Assembly: GCF_022869005.1 (NCBI RefSeq)
Contig: NZ_JALIEA010000012.1
Location: 124,001 to 188,000, forward strand
Origin: Corynebacterium kalidii
GTDB taxonomy: Bacteria; Actinomycetota; Actinomycetes; Mycobacteriales; Mycobacteriaceae
DNA length: 64,000 bases
Direction: 5' to 3'
The translations under genes and the position numbers were made by a program. Shown here in pieces: positions 19,467-28,318 of the stretch. Below the pieces are notes generated by a model. The model had not been told where the DNA came from, ran no database searches, and saw nothing but the letters and a program-made list of their open reading frames with translations. Within the stretch, counting starts at the first letter, position 1; every line of letters begins with the position of its first letter.

Positions 19467-21287
19467 ATGACCGCCGCCACGACCGACACCACCCTGCACC
19501 AGCAGGTCACCGACTGGCTCACCACCTTCGCCGACGCGCTCAACACCACCGACCCGGACGCCGCAGCCGCCGCCGTCACCGACCTGTTCGAACCCGACGG
19601 GTTCTGGCGCGACCTCGTGGTGTTCACCTGGAACCTGCACACCGCCGAAGGCGTCGACGAGATCGCCGACCTGGTCCGGGAGAACAACGACCGCCTCGGC
19701 GCCACCGACCTGGAGGTCGAGGACGCCACCGACGAGGGCGACGGCGTCACCCGGGGAACCGTCACCTTCACCACCCCGGTGTTCAAGGCACGTGCCATCG
19801 TCCGCCTGCGGGACGGGAAGATCTGGACGCTGCTGACCTCCGCCCGCGAACTCGTCGCCCGCCCCGAGCCCAAGGGCCGCAACCGTCCCAAAGGGGTCAC
19901 GCACGGTCCTGCCGCCGAGAAACTCAACTGGGCCGACGAACGAGCCCGTCGGCGGGAACGGCTCGGCTACCAGGACCAGCCCTACGTCCTGATCGTCGGC
20001 GGGGGACAGGGCGGCATCGCGCTCGCCGCCCGCCTGAAGCACCAGGGGGTACCCACCCTCGTCGTGGAGAAGTCCGAACGCCCCGGCGACCAGTGGCGCG
20101 GGCGCTACCACTCCCTCTGCCTGCACGACCCGGTCTGGTACGACCACCTGCCCTACCTCCCGTTCCCCGCGACCTGGCCGGTGTTCACCCCCAAAGACAA
20201 GATGGGCGACTGGCTGGAGCACTACACCGGCATCATGGACCTGGACTACTGGACGAACACCACCTGTGAACGGGCGTCCTACGACGAGGACTCCGGCACC
20301 TGGGAGGTCGTCGTCTCCCGCGACGGCGAACAGGTCGTCCTCAACCCCACCCAGCTGGTGTTGGCCACCGGCATGTCGGGTGTGCCGAACAAGCCGTCCT
20401 TCCCCGGCGAGGAGGACTTCCGCGGCGAGATCAGGCACTCGTCCGAACACCCCGGTGGCGAGGTCGACAAGGGGCGCCGCGTCGTGGTGCTCGGGGCGAA
20501 CAACTCCGCCCACGACATCTGCAAGGACCTGCACGACAACGGGGCGCACCCGGTCATGATCCAGCGCTCATCGACACATATCGTCAACTCCGACGCTTTC
20601 ATCAGGCACGTCACCTCGCCGCTGTTCTCCGAGGAAGCCGTCGAGTCCGGGATCGACACCGACACCGCCGACATGCTTTTCGCCTCCTGGCCCTACAAAC
20701 TGCTGCCCGCAGGACAGAAGCAGGCCTTCGACAAGGTACGTGAGGAGGACGCCGAGTTCTACGCCGGCCTGGAGGCGGCCGGGTTCATGCTCGACTTCGG
20801 TGAAGACGAGTCCGGACTATTCCTGAAGTACCTGCGGCGCGGCTCGGGCTACTACATCAACGTCGGTGCCTCCGAACTCGTCGCCGACGGCACGATCGAA
20901 CTGCACAGCGGCGTCGGCATCGACCACTACACCGCCGACGGTGTGGTGCTCACCGACGGCACCGAGTTACAGGCCGACGTCGTCGTCCTGGCCACCGGCT
21001 ACGGGTCGATGAACGGGTGGGCGGAGATGCTGATCAGCCCGGAGGTCGCCGACAAGGTCGGCAAATGCTGGGGCCTGGGCTCCGACACCGCCAAGGACCC
21101 CGGCCCGTGGGAGGGCGAACTGCGCAACATGTGGAAACCGACCCAGCAGGACAACCTGTGGTTCATGGGTGGCAACCTGCACCAGGGCCGGCACTACTCG
21201 CGCTACCTGGCGCTGCAGCTCGCCGCCCGCCACGAAGGACTGGACACCCCGGTGTACCGGCTGGCACCGGTGCACCACACCTCCTGA
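19467..21287 (+). CDS. FAD-dependent monooxygenase with SnoaL-like N-terminal domain
   Basis: Probable flavin/NAD(P)H monooxygenase of the flavin-containing or Baeyer-Villiger group, substrate unknown. 606 residues. Residues 1-140 look like a SnoaL/NTF2-like domain (TLHQQVTDWLTTFADALNTTD, DLFEPDGFWRDLV). The FAD Rossmann motif VGGGQGG is near 176-182, followed by KSERPGDQWRGRYHSLCLHDP; the NADPH motif VLGANNSAHDIC is near 340; ATGYGS lies in the C-terminal part. The classic FxGxxxH signature appears only as FRGEIRHSSEH. AAAGGA lies 10 nt before the ATG. It stands alone; the next gene is on the other strand. Confidence 0.85.
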   Translation: MTAATTDTTLHQQVTDWLTTFADALNTTDPDAAAAAVTDLFEPDGFWRDLVVFTWNLHTAEGVDEIADLVRENNDRLGATDLEVEDATDEGDGVTRGTVTFTTPVFKARAIVRLRDGKIWTLLTSARELVARPEPKGRNRPKGVTHGPAAEKLNWADERARRRERLGYQDQPYVLIVGGGQGGIALAARLKHQGVPTLVVEKSERPGDQWRGRYHSLCLHDPVWYDHLPYLPFPATWPVFTPKDKMGDWLEHYTGIMDLDYWTNTTCERASYDEDSGTWEVVVSRDGEQVVLNPTQLVLATGMSGVPNKPSFPGEEDFRGEIRHSSEHPGGEVDKGRRVVVLGANNSAHDICKDLHDNGAHPVMIQRSSTHIVNSDAFIRHVTSPLFSEEAVESGIDTDTADMLFASWPYKLLPAGQKQAFDKVREEDAEFYAGLEAAGFMLDFGEDESGLFLKYLRRGSGYYINVGASELVADGTIELHSGVGIDHYTADGVVLTDGTELQADVVVLATGYGSMNGWAEMLISPEVADKVGKCWGLGSDTAKDPGPWEGELRNMWKPTQQDNLWFMGGNLHQGRHYSRYLALQLAARHEGLDTPVYRLAPVHHTS

Positions 21288-21297
21288 CGCCCCCTTA

Positions 21298-22302
21298 TCA
21301 GGAGCGCCCCTGGAACAGGCCGCCGTCGAGCTCATCCGTCGGCACGGTGGCGGTCCGGTGGATGATCGACAGCAGACGGTCGTAGTAGGACGACGACGAC
21401 TTCAGGAACGACACATGGTCCGCGCCGGGCAGCAGGACGAGCTCGGCCGTGCCCCCGGCCTCCCCGGCAGCCCGGACGTAGTGCTCCGAGTTCTCCTTCG
21501 GGACCAGGGAATCCTCCGTGCCGTGGACGGCGACCACCGGGACGTCCCGGTTGATGTTGCGGATCGGGTCGATGCTGTCGTACGCCCTCGGCAGCTCCTC
21601 CGGAGGGGCCTCCATCGCCTCGACGATGTTGTCGTCGCCGTTCTCCGCCGCCCAGACCAGGTCGAGCGGACCGGCGAGTGAGACCACCCGGGTCGGCGAG
21701 AAGCGCGGGTGGGCACCCACCTGGTCGTCGTCCAGCATGCCGCGGGAGGCGACCCACGCCGCGAGCTGCCCACCGGCGCTGTGCCCCACGACCGTCGCGT
21801 CGTCGACGGCGATCCCCGGCCGGTGCTCCTCGATGGTGGGGATGTGGTCGAGGGCGTCGGCGACGTCGGTGAAGGTCGTCGGCCACCCGCCGCCCTCCTC
21901 GACCCCGCGGTACTCCACGTTCAGGACCGTCAGCCCACGCGCGGCCAGGTCGGAGGCGATGTGGCGGGACCCGTGGGCCCCGCCGTTCCAGCCGCTGCCC
22001 TGCAGGTAGACCACCAGCGGCACCGGCGCGTCCCGACGGTGGTTCTCCGGGAGGTAGAGGTCCGCCCAGTTCTCCGCGGGGTCCGGGGACCCGTCCCGCA
22101 CCGGGTAGACGATCCGCTCGACGAAGCCGTCGGAGACCTCGTCCTCCGGCACGCCGGTGACCACGGTGAGACCGTCGGCCTCGGTGGTGTCCGTGGCGGG
22201 CGGGGAGCCCGCGGACCCGTGCCCGTCACCGCAGGCGGAGAGCACCGCGGCGCCGAGCAGTGCCGTGGCCAGCACCGCGGCGGTTCTGGACAGCGGTGCC
22301 AC
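21298..22302 (-). CDS. Lipoprotein alpha/beta hydrolase
   Basis: Surface-anchored esterase or peptidase-like hydrolase of the alpha/beta fold. 334 residues from GTG 22302, with GGAGGAGG six bases before it. Signal peptide with lipobox LSAC (Cys near 24) predicts a lipid anchor. An oxyanion region YLQGSGWNGG is followed by the nucleophile elbow GHSAGG, the Asp in HGTEDSLVP and the His in GADHVSF, so a full triad is visible. This is the carboxylesterase/BD-FAE-like group. The gene ends 10 bp from the convergent monooxygenase stop and lies 28 bp behind the M20 hydrolase gene, so it may be the last gene of that minus-strand operon. Confidence 0.85.
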   Translation of the reverse strand: MAPLSRTAAVLATALLGAAVLSACGDGHGSAGSPPATDTTEADGLTVVTGVPEDEVSDGFVERIVYPVRDGSPDPAENWADLYLPENHRRDAPVPLVVYLQGSGWNGGAHGSRHIASDLAARGLTVLNVEYRGVEEGGGWPTTFTDVADALDHIPTIEEHRPGIAVDDATVVGHSAGGQLAAWVASRGMLDDDQVGAHPRFSPTRVVSLAGPLDLVWAAENGDDNIVEAMEAPPEELPRAYDSIDPIRNINRDVPVVAVHGTEDSLVPKENSEHYVRAAGEAGGTAELVLLPGADHVSFLKSSSSYYDRLLSIIHRTATVPTDELDGGLFQGRS

Positions 22303-22330
22303 CGGTGCCTCCTCCTGTCACGGACGTCGG

Positions 22331-23605
22331 TCAATCACCACCGGATTCTACCGTTTCCGACAACCGCCGGACGACCTCGGTGAGGACCTCGACACCGGTC
22401 AGCATGTCCCCGTCACGGGTGAGCTCCGCCTCGTTGTGCGAGATTCCACCGACGCTGGGGACGAAGAGCATCACCGTCGGCACCGTGTACTTCATGTTCG
22501 TCGAGTCGTGGCCGGCGACGGTGTAGACCTCCCGGTGGCTGACACCCAGGTCCCGGGCGACGCCGGCGGCCAGGGCGACGCCCTTGGACGGGTACGGATT
22601 CAACGCCCACTGGTGCGTCAACTCCCGCTCGACCCGGACACGGGCCTCGTCCTCCGCCGACGCGACCACCTCGGCCACCCGGGCTTCCGCCCACTCCAGG
22701 ATGTCCGGGTCAGGTGAGCGCAGGTCGATGTTCATCGTCACCTCGCGGGCGATGGTGACCGGGGAGTTGGGTTCGACGGTCATCCGGGACACCGACGCCT
22801 GCAGTGCACCGGCGGCGACCTCCTCGGTCATCCGGCGCACCGCGGAGATCACCAGTGAGGCACCGAAGAGTGCGTCGCGGCGGTCGGCCATCAGCGTGGA
22901 ACCGGTGTGGCCCTGGTCGCCGTGCACGGTGACCCGGAACTTCCTCGCCCCCCAGGTCGCCGACACCAGCCCGATGTCGGTCCCGGTGTCCTCCAGGACC
23001 CGTCCCTGCTCGACATGGATCTCGGCGTACGCCGCGACCTGAGGGGGAGGGCACACCGGCGTCCAGCCGGCCTCCGACAGGGCGTCCGCCACGCTGACGC
23101 CCGCACCGTCGGTGGCGGCCAAGGCGTCCGCCAGCGCCAAGGTCCCGGTGTACACGGCGCTGCCCATCATCGACGGGGAGAACCGCGAGCCCTCCTCGTT
23201 GAACCAGTTGACCACCGCCAGGTTGACACCGGTGGCACCGGTCTCACCAGTGGCACGTCGCTCGTCGGCCAGGGCCGACACTGCGTGGAGGCCGGCCAGG
23301 ACCCCGTACGAACCGTCGAACCGTCCGGCCAACGGCTGGGAGTCCATGTGGGAGCCGACGAGGACGTACGGTGCGCCAGGAGTGAGCTCGAAGAGCCCGA
23401 ACTGGTTACCGATGTCGTCGAACTGCACCCGCCCGCCGCGCCGGGTGACCTGACCGCTGAACCACGAGCGGACGGCCCGGTCCTCCGGTGTCGCCGCCTG
23501 CCGGTCGACGCCGCCACCGGAGGTGGCACCGAAGGTGGACATGGTGGCGAAGTTCTCCAGGAACCCGGTCGTGGCCAGGGCCGAGGTGGACTTCCGTGTA
23601 CTCAT
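22331..23605 (-). CDS. M20-family amidohydrolase (allantoate/N-carbamoyl type)
   Basis: Zinc hydrolase that cleaves N-carbamoyl or ureido groups; allantoate amidohydrolase, ureidoglycolate amidohydrolase and N-carbamoyl amino-acid hydrolase belong here. 424 residues. Metal-ligand motifs are intact: GSHMDSQP, GRFDGSYG, NWFNEEGSRFSPSMMGS, EIHVEQG and the C-terminal GHDSTNM. The dimerisation lid lies about 215-325. ATG 23605 overlaps the stop of the upstream amidohydrolase by one base (TGATG) and has AGGAGGAG before it, so translation is coupled. The exact substrate cannot be told from sequence; the neighbours point to ureides or hydantoin-derived compounds. Confidence 0.88.
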   Translation of the reverse strand: MSTRKSTSALATTGFLENFATMSTFGATSGGGVDRQAATPEDRAVRSWFSGQVTRRGGRVQFDDIGNQFGLFELTPGAPYVLVGSHMDSQPLAGRFDGSYGVLAGLHAVSALADERRATGETGATGVNLAVVNWFNEEGSRFSPSMMGSAVYTGTLALADALAATDGAGVSVADALSEAGWTPVCPPPQVAAYAEIHVEQGRVLEDTGTDIGLVSATWGARKFRVTVHGDQGHTGSTLMADRRDALFGASLVISAVRRMTEEVAAGALQASVSRMTVEPNSPVTIAREVTMNIDLRSPDPDILEWAEARVAEVVASAEDEARVRVERELTHQWALNPYPSKGVALAAGVARDLGVSHREVYTVAGHDSTNMKYTVPTVMLFVPSVGGISHNEAELTRDGDMLTGVEVLTEVVRRLSETVESGGD

Positions 23606-25296
23606 CAGTGCGTCTCCTCCTGCGTGGTGGGTCGTGCGGTCCAGTGGTCGTCGCCGAAGGCCGTCGTGCCGCCCACCACGGTGGCCAGGACGGGGATGTC
23701 CGCGATCTGCGACGGGTCGATGCCCGGGTCGGTCGGGTCCTGCCCGAGGACGACCAGGTCGGCGAACTGGCCGGGGATGATCTGCCCCTTGCGTCCGGCC
23801 CACCCGGTGGCCCGTGCCGACCCCACGGTGTAGGCCCGTATCGCCTGCGCGGCGGTGATCCGGTCGGCGGGTCCGTAGTCCCGGCCGGTCTCGGTCCGGC
23901 GTTCGACGAAGGCCTGGATGACCGACAGCGGGGCACCTCCGGCCACCGGACGGTCCGAACTCCCCGGCAGGACGACACCGGCGTCGAGAACCCGCTGCGC
24001 GGGGTACGACAGCGCACTGCGTGTGGGGCCGAGCTTGTCGGCCATCGCGTCGCCGAACTCGGCGATGAACCGGGGCTGGGGGACGAGGACGGCGTCGACG
24101 GCGGCAATGGCCGCCAACTGGTCGTCGCGAACCACGCCGCCGTGCTCGATGCGGTGCGGGAGGACAGGTGGGCCGAAACGACGCCGTGCCTCGGCGAGGA
24201 CGTCGACGGCGTAGTCCACCGCAGCGTCCCCGATCGCGTGCATGGCCAGCGACCACCCGCCGGCGGCGGCGCGGAGGGCATGGTCGCGCATCACCCCGGG
24301 GTCGCCCTGGAAGTACCCGCGGTGGTGTGTGCAGTGGTGGTAGTCCTCGGACATTGCGGCGGTGGAGCCGATCAGCGAGCCGTCGGTGAAGATCTTCGCC
24401 GGACCGATCTGCAGCCACTCGTCACCGACGCCCGTGCGTACCCCCGCCGACAACGAACGGACCACGGGGTCCTCCGGGGAACCGGCGACCTCGTGCAGCG
24501 CGTCTATGGTGACCATGGTCTGCATCCGGGTGCTCAGCAGCCCCCTGTCGAATGCGGTCTGGTACGCGCCGAACTCGCGGGGGCTGTGCCCGATCCAGCC
24601 GCCGGCTATCCCGGCGTCGGTCACGGAGGTCAGACCCTCCGACACGTAGCGGGAGGTGGCGAGGTCGAGGGCGCGGGTGATGAGTCCCTCGGACTCGGGC
24701 TGCAGCAGGTCCTGCACCGGACGCATGGCGTTCTCGTCCAACAGGCCGGTGGGCCGGCCACGGTCGTCGACCCGGATCTCGCCGCCATCCGGCTGGTCGG
24801 GGTCCGACAGGGCGATCCCGGCACGGCGCAGGGTCTCGGTGTTCACGGTGAGCGCATGACCGGAGTTGTGCTTGATCACCAGCGGCCGCCCGCCGCCGAC
24901 GTCGTCGAGGACATCGATGCGTAACGGGCCGTCCTCCAGCGCCAACGGGTGGAAGTTCGAGGCGACGACCCACGTGCCGTCGGCCGGGTCGTCCGACGCC
25001 TCCGCCTGCTGCCGGATGGTCCGGTAGACCTCGGCGGTGGTCGCGCAGGAGCCCAGGTCGATCTCCATCAGGGTCTGCCCGAACCACACACTGTGGGCAT
25101 GGACGTCGTTGAATCCGGGGAGGACGGTCGCTCCGCCGGCGTCGATCACGTGGACCGGGCTGGCGAACGCGTCGAGATCTTCGTCGAGGGCGAGGAACGT
25201 GCCGTTCCACATGCCCACGCGGCTGGCGTAGGGACGGGCGGGGTCGCCGGTGACGACGGTGGCGTTCTCGATGACGGTGTCGGGGCGCAGTGGCAT
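23605..25296 (-). CDS. YtcJ-like amidohydrolase
   Basis: Metal-dependent amidohydrolase of the YtcJ/amidohydrolase-3 group; members hydrolyse diverse amide, carbamate or exoenzyme-like substrates. 563 residues, typical length. Motifs: LPGFNDVHAH (first metal pair), KIFTDGSLIGSTAAM, AMHAIGDAAVD, RIEHGG, GSSDRPVAGGAPLS and the C-terminal GQFADLVVLGQDP. First gene of a minus-strand operon, coupled to the M20 hydrolase by a one-base overlap. The divergent pucR gene starts 156 bp away across a shared control region. Confidence 0.88.
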   Translation of the reverse strand: MPLRPDTVIENATVVTGDPARPYASRVGMWNGTFLALDEDLDAFASPVHVIDAGGATVLPGFNDVHAHSVWFGQTLMEIDLGSCATTAEVYRTIRQQAEASDDPADGTWVVASNFHPLALEDGPLRIDVLDDVGGGRPLVIKHNSGHALTVNTETLRRAGIALSDPDQPDGGEIRVDDRGRPTGLLDENAMRPVQDLLQPESEGLITRALDLATSRYVSEGLTSVTDAGIAGGWIGHSPREFGAYQTAFDRGLLSTRMQTMVTIDALHEVAGSPEDPVVRSLSAGVRTGVGDEWLQIGPAKIFTDGSLIGSTAAMSEDYHHCTHHRGYFQGDPGVMRDHALRAAAGGWSLAMHAIGDAAVDYAVDVLAEARRRFGPPVLPHRIEHGGVVRDDQLAAIAAVDAVLVPQPRFIAEFGDAMADKLGPTRSALSYPAQRVLDAGVVLPGSSDRPVAGGAPLSVIQAFVERRTETGRDYGPADRITAAQAIRAYTVGSARATGWAGRKGQIIPGQFADLVVLGQDPTDPGIDPSQIADIPVLATVVGGTTAFGDDHWTARPTTQEETH

Positions 25297-25352
25297 GGGG
25301 GTCGGTCACCTCACGGCTTCTGGTGGCGGTAGGGCCACCGGCGGGTAGTTTG

Positions 25353-25363
25353 TGTGGTCCACA
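25353..25363. promoter_or_regulatory. Candidate PucR operator
   Basis: TGTGGTCCACA, palindromic around one base, in the 155-bp region between the divergent amidohydrolase and pucR genes. A related TGTGGACC follows at about 25380. Function is inferred from place only. Confidence 0.35.
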
Positions 25364-25438
25364 GCACCCTACGTCCGGGTGTGGACCGGACGGGGCGAAC
25401 CAGGGCTGTCCCTGTGATTCTGTCGGTGATCCACGGCG

Positions 25439-25444
25439 TAGGGT
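25439..25444 (+). promoter_or_regulatory. -10 element of leaderless pucR
   Basis: TAGGGT followed by 7 nt and ATG 25452, with no ribosome-binding site. It picks the internal ATG over the longer open frame. Confidence 0.45.
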
Positions 25445-25451
25445 TGTGCAC

Positions 25452-26615
25452 ATGCACTCCGACCTCCCAGACGGGACGACAACCGCCGCCGACGATCACC
25501 TGTGGCTTCGCCTGGTGGACAAGCTGGAGGACGAGGTGCCCCTGCTCGTCGAGGAGTTCCTGTCGGAACTCTCCTCGTCCGGGCTCTACTCCGGGGACCT
25601 GGTGAGCCGGGAGGATCTCGCGGACTCGGCGGCGGAGACCTTCGTCTTCCTCATCGACCGGCTCCGGTCACCATCGGACGCCCCCGACCGGCACCTGATC
25701 GCGCGCCGTCTCGGACGTCTGCGCGCCCGGCAGGGGGTCGCGATGCAGGACCTGGTGGACGCGGTGCAGCTGGACTTCCCGGTGCTGTGGCGCAGAATCC
25801 GCCTGCACGCGGGGGAGGAGCACACCGGTGTGCTCATCGACCACGTCGAGCGGGTGCATGTCGTCGTCGACCGGTACTCGTTCTCGGTCCGCGAGGAGTT
25901 CATCAGGGAGACCGCCAGGATCGCCCAGAACGTCAGCCTCGCCAACCAGCGGCACCTGGCCCGCCTCTTCGCCGAGGGGACCGTGCACAGCGACATGCTC
26001 GGGGACATCGCCACCGGTCTCGGGGTCCACGCAGACGCCGGCTTCGAGCTGGCGGTGATCCCTCCCGAGCACGTCGCGGCCGTCCGCCGGTCCATCGCCG
26101 ACGAACTCGCCGACGGCACCCTGTTCGGCCACGAACTCGGGCCGACGCTGGTGGTGCTGCGACCACCGGACAAAGCCCGGCCGCTGGACGAGATGATCGG
26201 TGACTGCGCCGGTGTGCTGTTCAGCGACGTGCCCGGTCTGGCGGGGGTCCGGGTGACGGCACGCGGTGCAGTGGAGATGCTGCGGTCACACCCCGAACTG
26301 ACCCGTCTGCACCCGTACGGGGAGCTGCTTCCCGGCGCCGTGTTGCGCCATATCCGTGCCCGGCTGGTCCCCGGGTTCCTGCAGGACGAAGGGGCGGCGA
26401 TCGAGGCACTGGTCCGCGACGAGTCGGACCACCTGGTGCCGACCGTGAGGACGTACCTGCGCACCGGAACGGTGAAGGGCACGGCATCGGCGATGTACTG
26501 CCACCGCAACACCGTGGTCAACCGGTTGAACAGTTTCGCGACGGCGACCGGGTTGGATGTCACCCGCCCCGGGCACGCGGGTATCGTGCAGCTGCTGCTC
26601 CCGCCGGCGCCGTGA
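25452..26615 (+). CDS. PucR-family transcriptional regulator
   Basis: Transcription factor of the PucR/CdaR type; relatives control purine/ureide catabolism in Bacillus and Streptomyces. 387 residues: N-terminal helical domain (about 1-150, LEDEVPLLVEEFLSEL onward), a central GGDEF-like degenerate region, and the C-terminal HTH_30 domain with VRTYLRTGTVKGTASAMYCHRNTVVNRLNSF. The frame is open further upstream, but a -10 element 7 nt before ATG 25452 sets a leaderless start. Divergent from the YtcJ/M20 operon and followed by two permease genes, so it likely controls this whole set. Confidence 0.88.
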   Translation: MHSDLPDGTTTAADDHLWLRLVDKLEDEVPLLVEEFLSELSSSGLYSGDLVSREDLADSAAETFVFLIDRLRSPSDAPDRHLIARRLGRLRARQGVAMQDLVDAVQLDFPVLWRRIRLHAGEEHTGVLIDHVERVHVVVDRYSFSVREEFIRETARIAQNVSLANQRHLARLFAEGTVHSDMLGDIATGLGVHADAGFELAVIPPEHVAAVRRSIADELADGTLFGHELGPTLVVLRPPDKARPLDEMIGDCAGVLFSDVPGLAGVRVTARGAVEMLRSHPELTRLHPYGELLPGAVLRHIRARLVPGFLQDEGAAIEALVRDESDHLVPTVRTYLRTGTVKGTASAMYCHRNTVVNRLNSFATATGLDVTRPGHAGIVQLLLPPAP

Positions 26616-26709
26616 CCGTGCCGGGAGACCGGCTGGATCGGCGTCATGGTTGGTCACATGCACAATGCTGGCCGGGTGCCGTGCATCGCTTTGCCACCGT
26701 TGTGTGACG

Positions 26710-26724
26710 GGACTCACTGAGTCC
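26710..26724. promoter_or_regulatory. 15-bp palindrome before the MFS gene
   Basis: GGACTCACTGAGTCC, perfect palindrome with one central base, 51 bp before the MFS start and just upstream of a TTTAGGCT -10-like element. Good operator candidate; the binder is unknown. Confidence 0.5.
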
Positions 26725-26774
26725 GGCGGGTGCTGTTTAGGCTCGCACCCGTCCCCTAGAAAGAGGAGAGTTCT

Positions 26775-28178
26775 GTGGCCACTGCCGACAGCCCCGGGCC
26801 CGCCGGGCCCATCACCGCCCCCGCGCACGTCCCCGACCCCGACGGCGCCGGTGGGTCAGCCGGTGCCGTGGAGGTCAGCGCGAAAGACGTCTCGCGTATC
26901 GCCCGTGCAGCCTTCGTCGGTACGGCGTTGGAATGGTACGACTACTTCCTTTTCGGTACCGCAGCGGCACTGGTGTTCAACCACCTGTTCTTCACCGACC
27001 TCAACGCGCTCGCGGCGACGATGGCCTCCTTCGCCACCTTCGGCGTGGGGTTCGTCGCCCGGCCGATCGGTGCATTCCTCTTCGGTCTGCTCGGGGACCG
27101 GGTGGGGAGGCGTCCCACGCTGATCATCAGCATCGTCGCCATCGGGACCGCGACCGGTGTGATCGGGCTGTTGCCCACCTTCGGCGACATTGGGATCGCC
27201 GCCCCGGTCCTTCTCGCGCTGTTGCGGCTCCTGCAGGGAGTCGCCGTCGGCGGCGAGTGGGGCGGGGCGACCACGATCGCCATCGAGCACGCACCGCCGG
27301 AGAAGCGCGGACGCTACGCGGCCATGGTGCAGCTCGGTTCCCCGGTCGGCACCCTGCTGTCCTCCGCGGCGTTCACCCTCGTACTGCTGCTCCCGTCAGA
27401 CTCCGTCGACGCCTGGGGGTGGCGACTGCCCTTCCTGGCGGCCTTCCCGCTGCTCGGTGTCGCCCTGCTGATCCGCCTCCAGGTGGAGGAGTCACCGGTG
27501 TTCGCCCAGCTCATGGAAGATATGGAGGGTGAGGACCAGCCCAAGACGTCGGCATTCGAGGTCTTCCGTTCCGGGTGGCGCCAGCTGTGCGTCGCGGTCT
27601 GCGTCGCACTCCTCGGCGTCGGCGGTTTCTACGTGATGAACACCTTCGTCGTCAGCTACGCGACCGGAACCCTCGGCGTGGAGCGGCAGCCGGTGGTCAA
27701 TGCGACGTTGGTCGCCGCCGTCGTGCAGATCGTCGTCGTCCTGATCTTCGGACGCGTCGCCGAGAAGTTCGGCCCGGGCACGGTCGTCGCGTTCGGCGGT
27801 GTCGTCACGGCAGTGGCCGCGTGGCCGCTGTTCATGCTGATCGACACCGGCAGTATTCTCGCGATCACCGTCGCGATCTCCCTGGGGATCGGTGTCCTGA
27901 CCATCTCCTACTCCGTCACCGGAGCGCTGCTCAGCGAGCTCTTCCCTGCTCATCTGCGGTACACCGGGGTATCGCTGGGATACAACCTCGCCGGGGCCAT
28001 CACCGGCTTCCTGCCGTTCATCGCCACGGCATTGATGGGATTGCAGGATGAACCGTCGTCGACGCCGGCGATCGTCATCCTCGCAGTCGTGTCGCTGATC
28101 ACCGCGGCCGGTGGGTTCATCGGCGAACGGTGGAGGGTCACCGACGACCTCGTGGTGACCTCTCGCGGCGAGCACTAG
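26775..28178 (+). CDS. MFS metabolite:proton symporter (MHS type)
   Basis: Twelve-helix importer of the metabolite:H+ symporter branch (ProP, KgtP, ShiA relatives). 467 residues with a hydrophilic N-terminus of about 35. Marks: ARAAFVGTALEWYDYFLFG, the MFS loop motif GDRVGRRPTLI, LLRLLQGVAVGGEWGGA and EHAPPEKRGRYAAMVQLGSP. GTG 26775 is preceded by AAGAGGAGAG. Lies between pucR and the NCS1 permease, and is probably part of the same catabolic set; the substrate is likely an organic acid or ureide-related compound but is not determined. Confidence 0.9.
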   Translation: MATADSPGPAGPITAPAHVPDPDGAGGSAGAVEVSAKDVSRIARAAFVGTALEWYDYFLFGTAAALVFNHLFFTDLNALAATMASFATFGVGFVARPIGAFLFGLLGDRVGRRPTLIISIVAIGTATGVIGLLPTFGDIGIAAPVLLALLRLLQGVAVGGEWGGATTIAIEHAPPEKRGRYAAMVQLGSPVGTLLSSAAFTLVLLLPSDSVDAWGWRLPFLAAFPLLGVALLIRLQVEESPVFAQLMEDMEGEDQPKTSAFEVFRSGWRQLCVAVCVALLGVGGFYVMNTFVVSYATGTLGVERQPVVNATLVAAVVQIVVVLIFGRVAEKFGPGTVVAFGGVVTAVAAWPLFMLIDTGSILAITVAISLGIGVLTISYSVTGALLSELFPAHLRYTGVSLGYNLAGAITGFLPFIATALMGLQDEPSSTPAIVILAVVSLITAAGGFIGERWRVTDDLVVTSRGEH

Positions 28179-28269
28179 TCCGGCGTAGCCCGACCTGCAG
28201 GGTGTGATACTCGCTGACGAGCCTACTTGGTGTGTGGTGAATCACTGGCGCCCGCCGTTCTGCGCAGTC

Positions 28270-28275
28270 TAGGGT
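28270..28275 (+). promoter_or_regulatory. Putative -10 element of the NCS1 permease gene
   Basis: TAGGGT within TCTAGGGTTG, 43 bp before ATG 28319. The same TAGGGTTG string forms the pucR -10, which hints at shared control. Confidence 0.35.
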
Positions 28276-28318
28276 TGTCCCTCAACGACGTCCCTACGAC
28301 GACAGATCGGGCGGGCCC

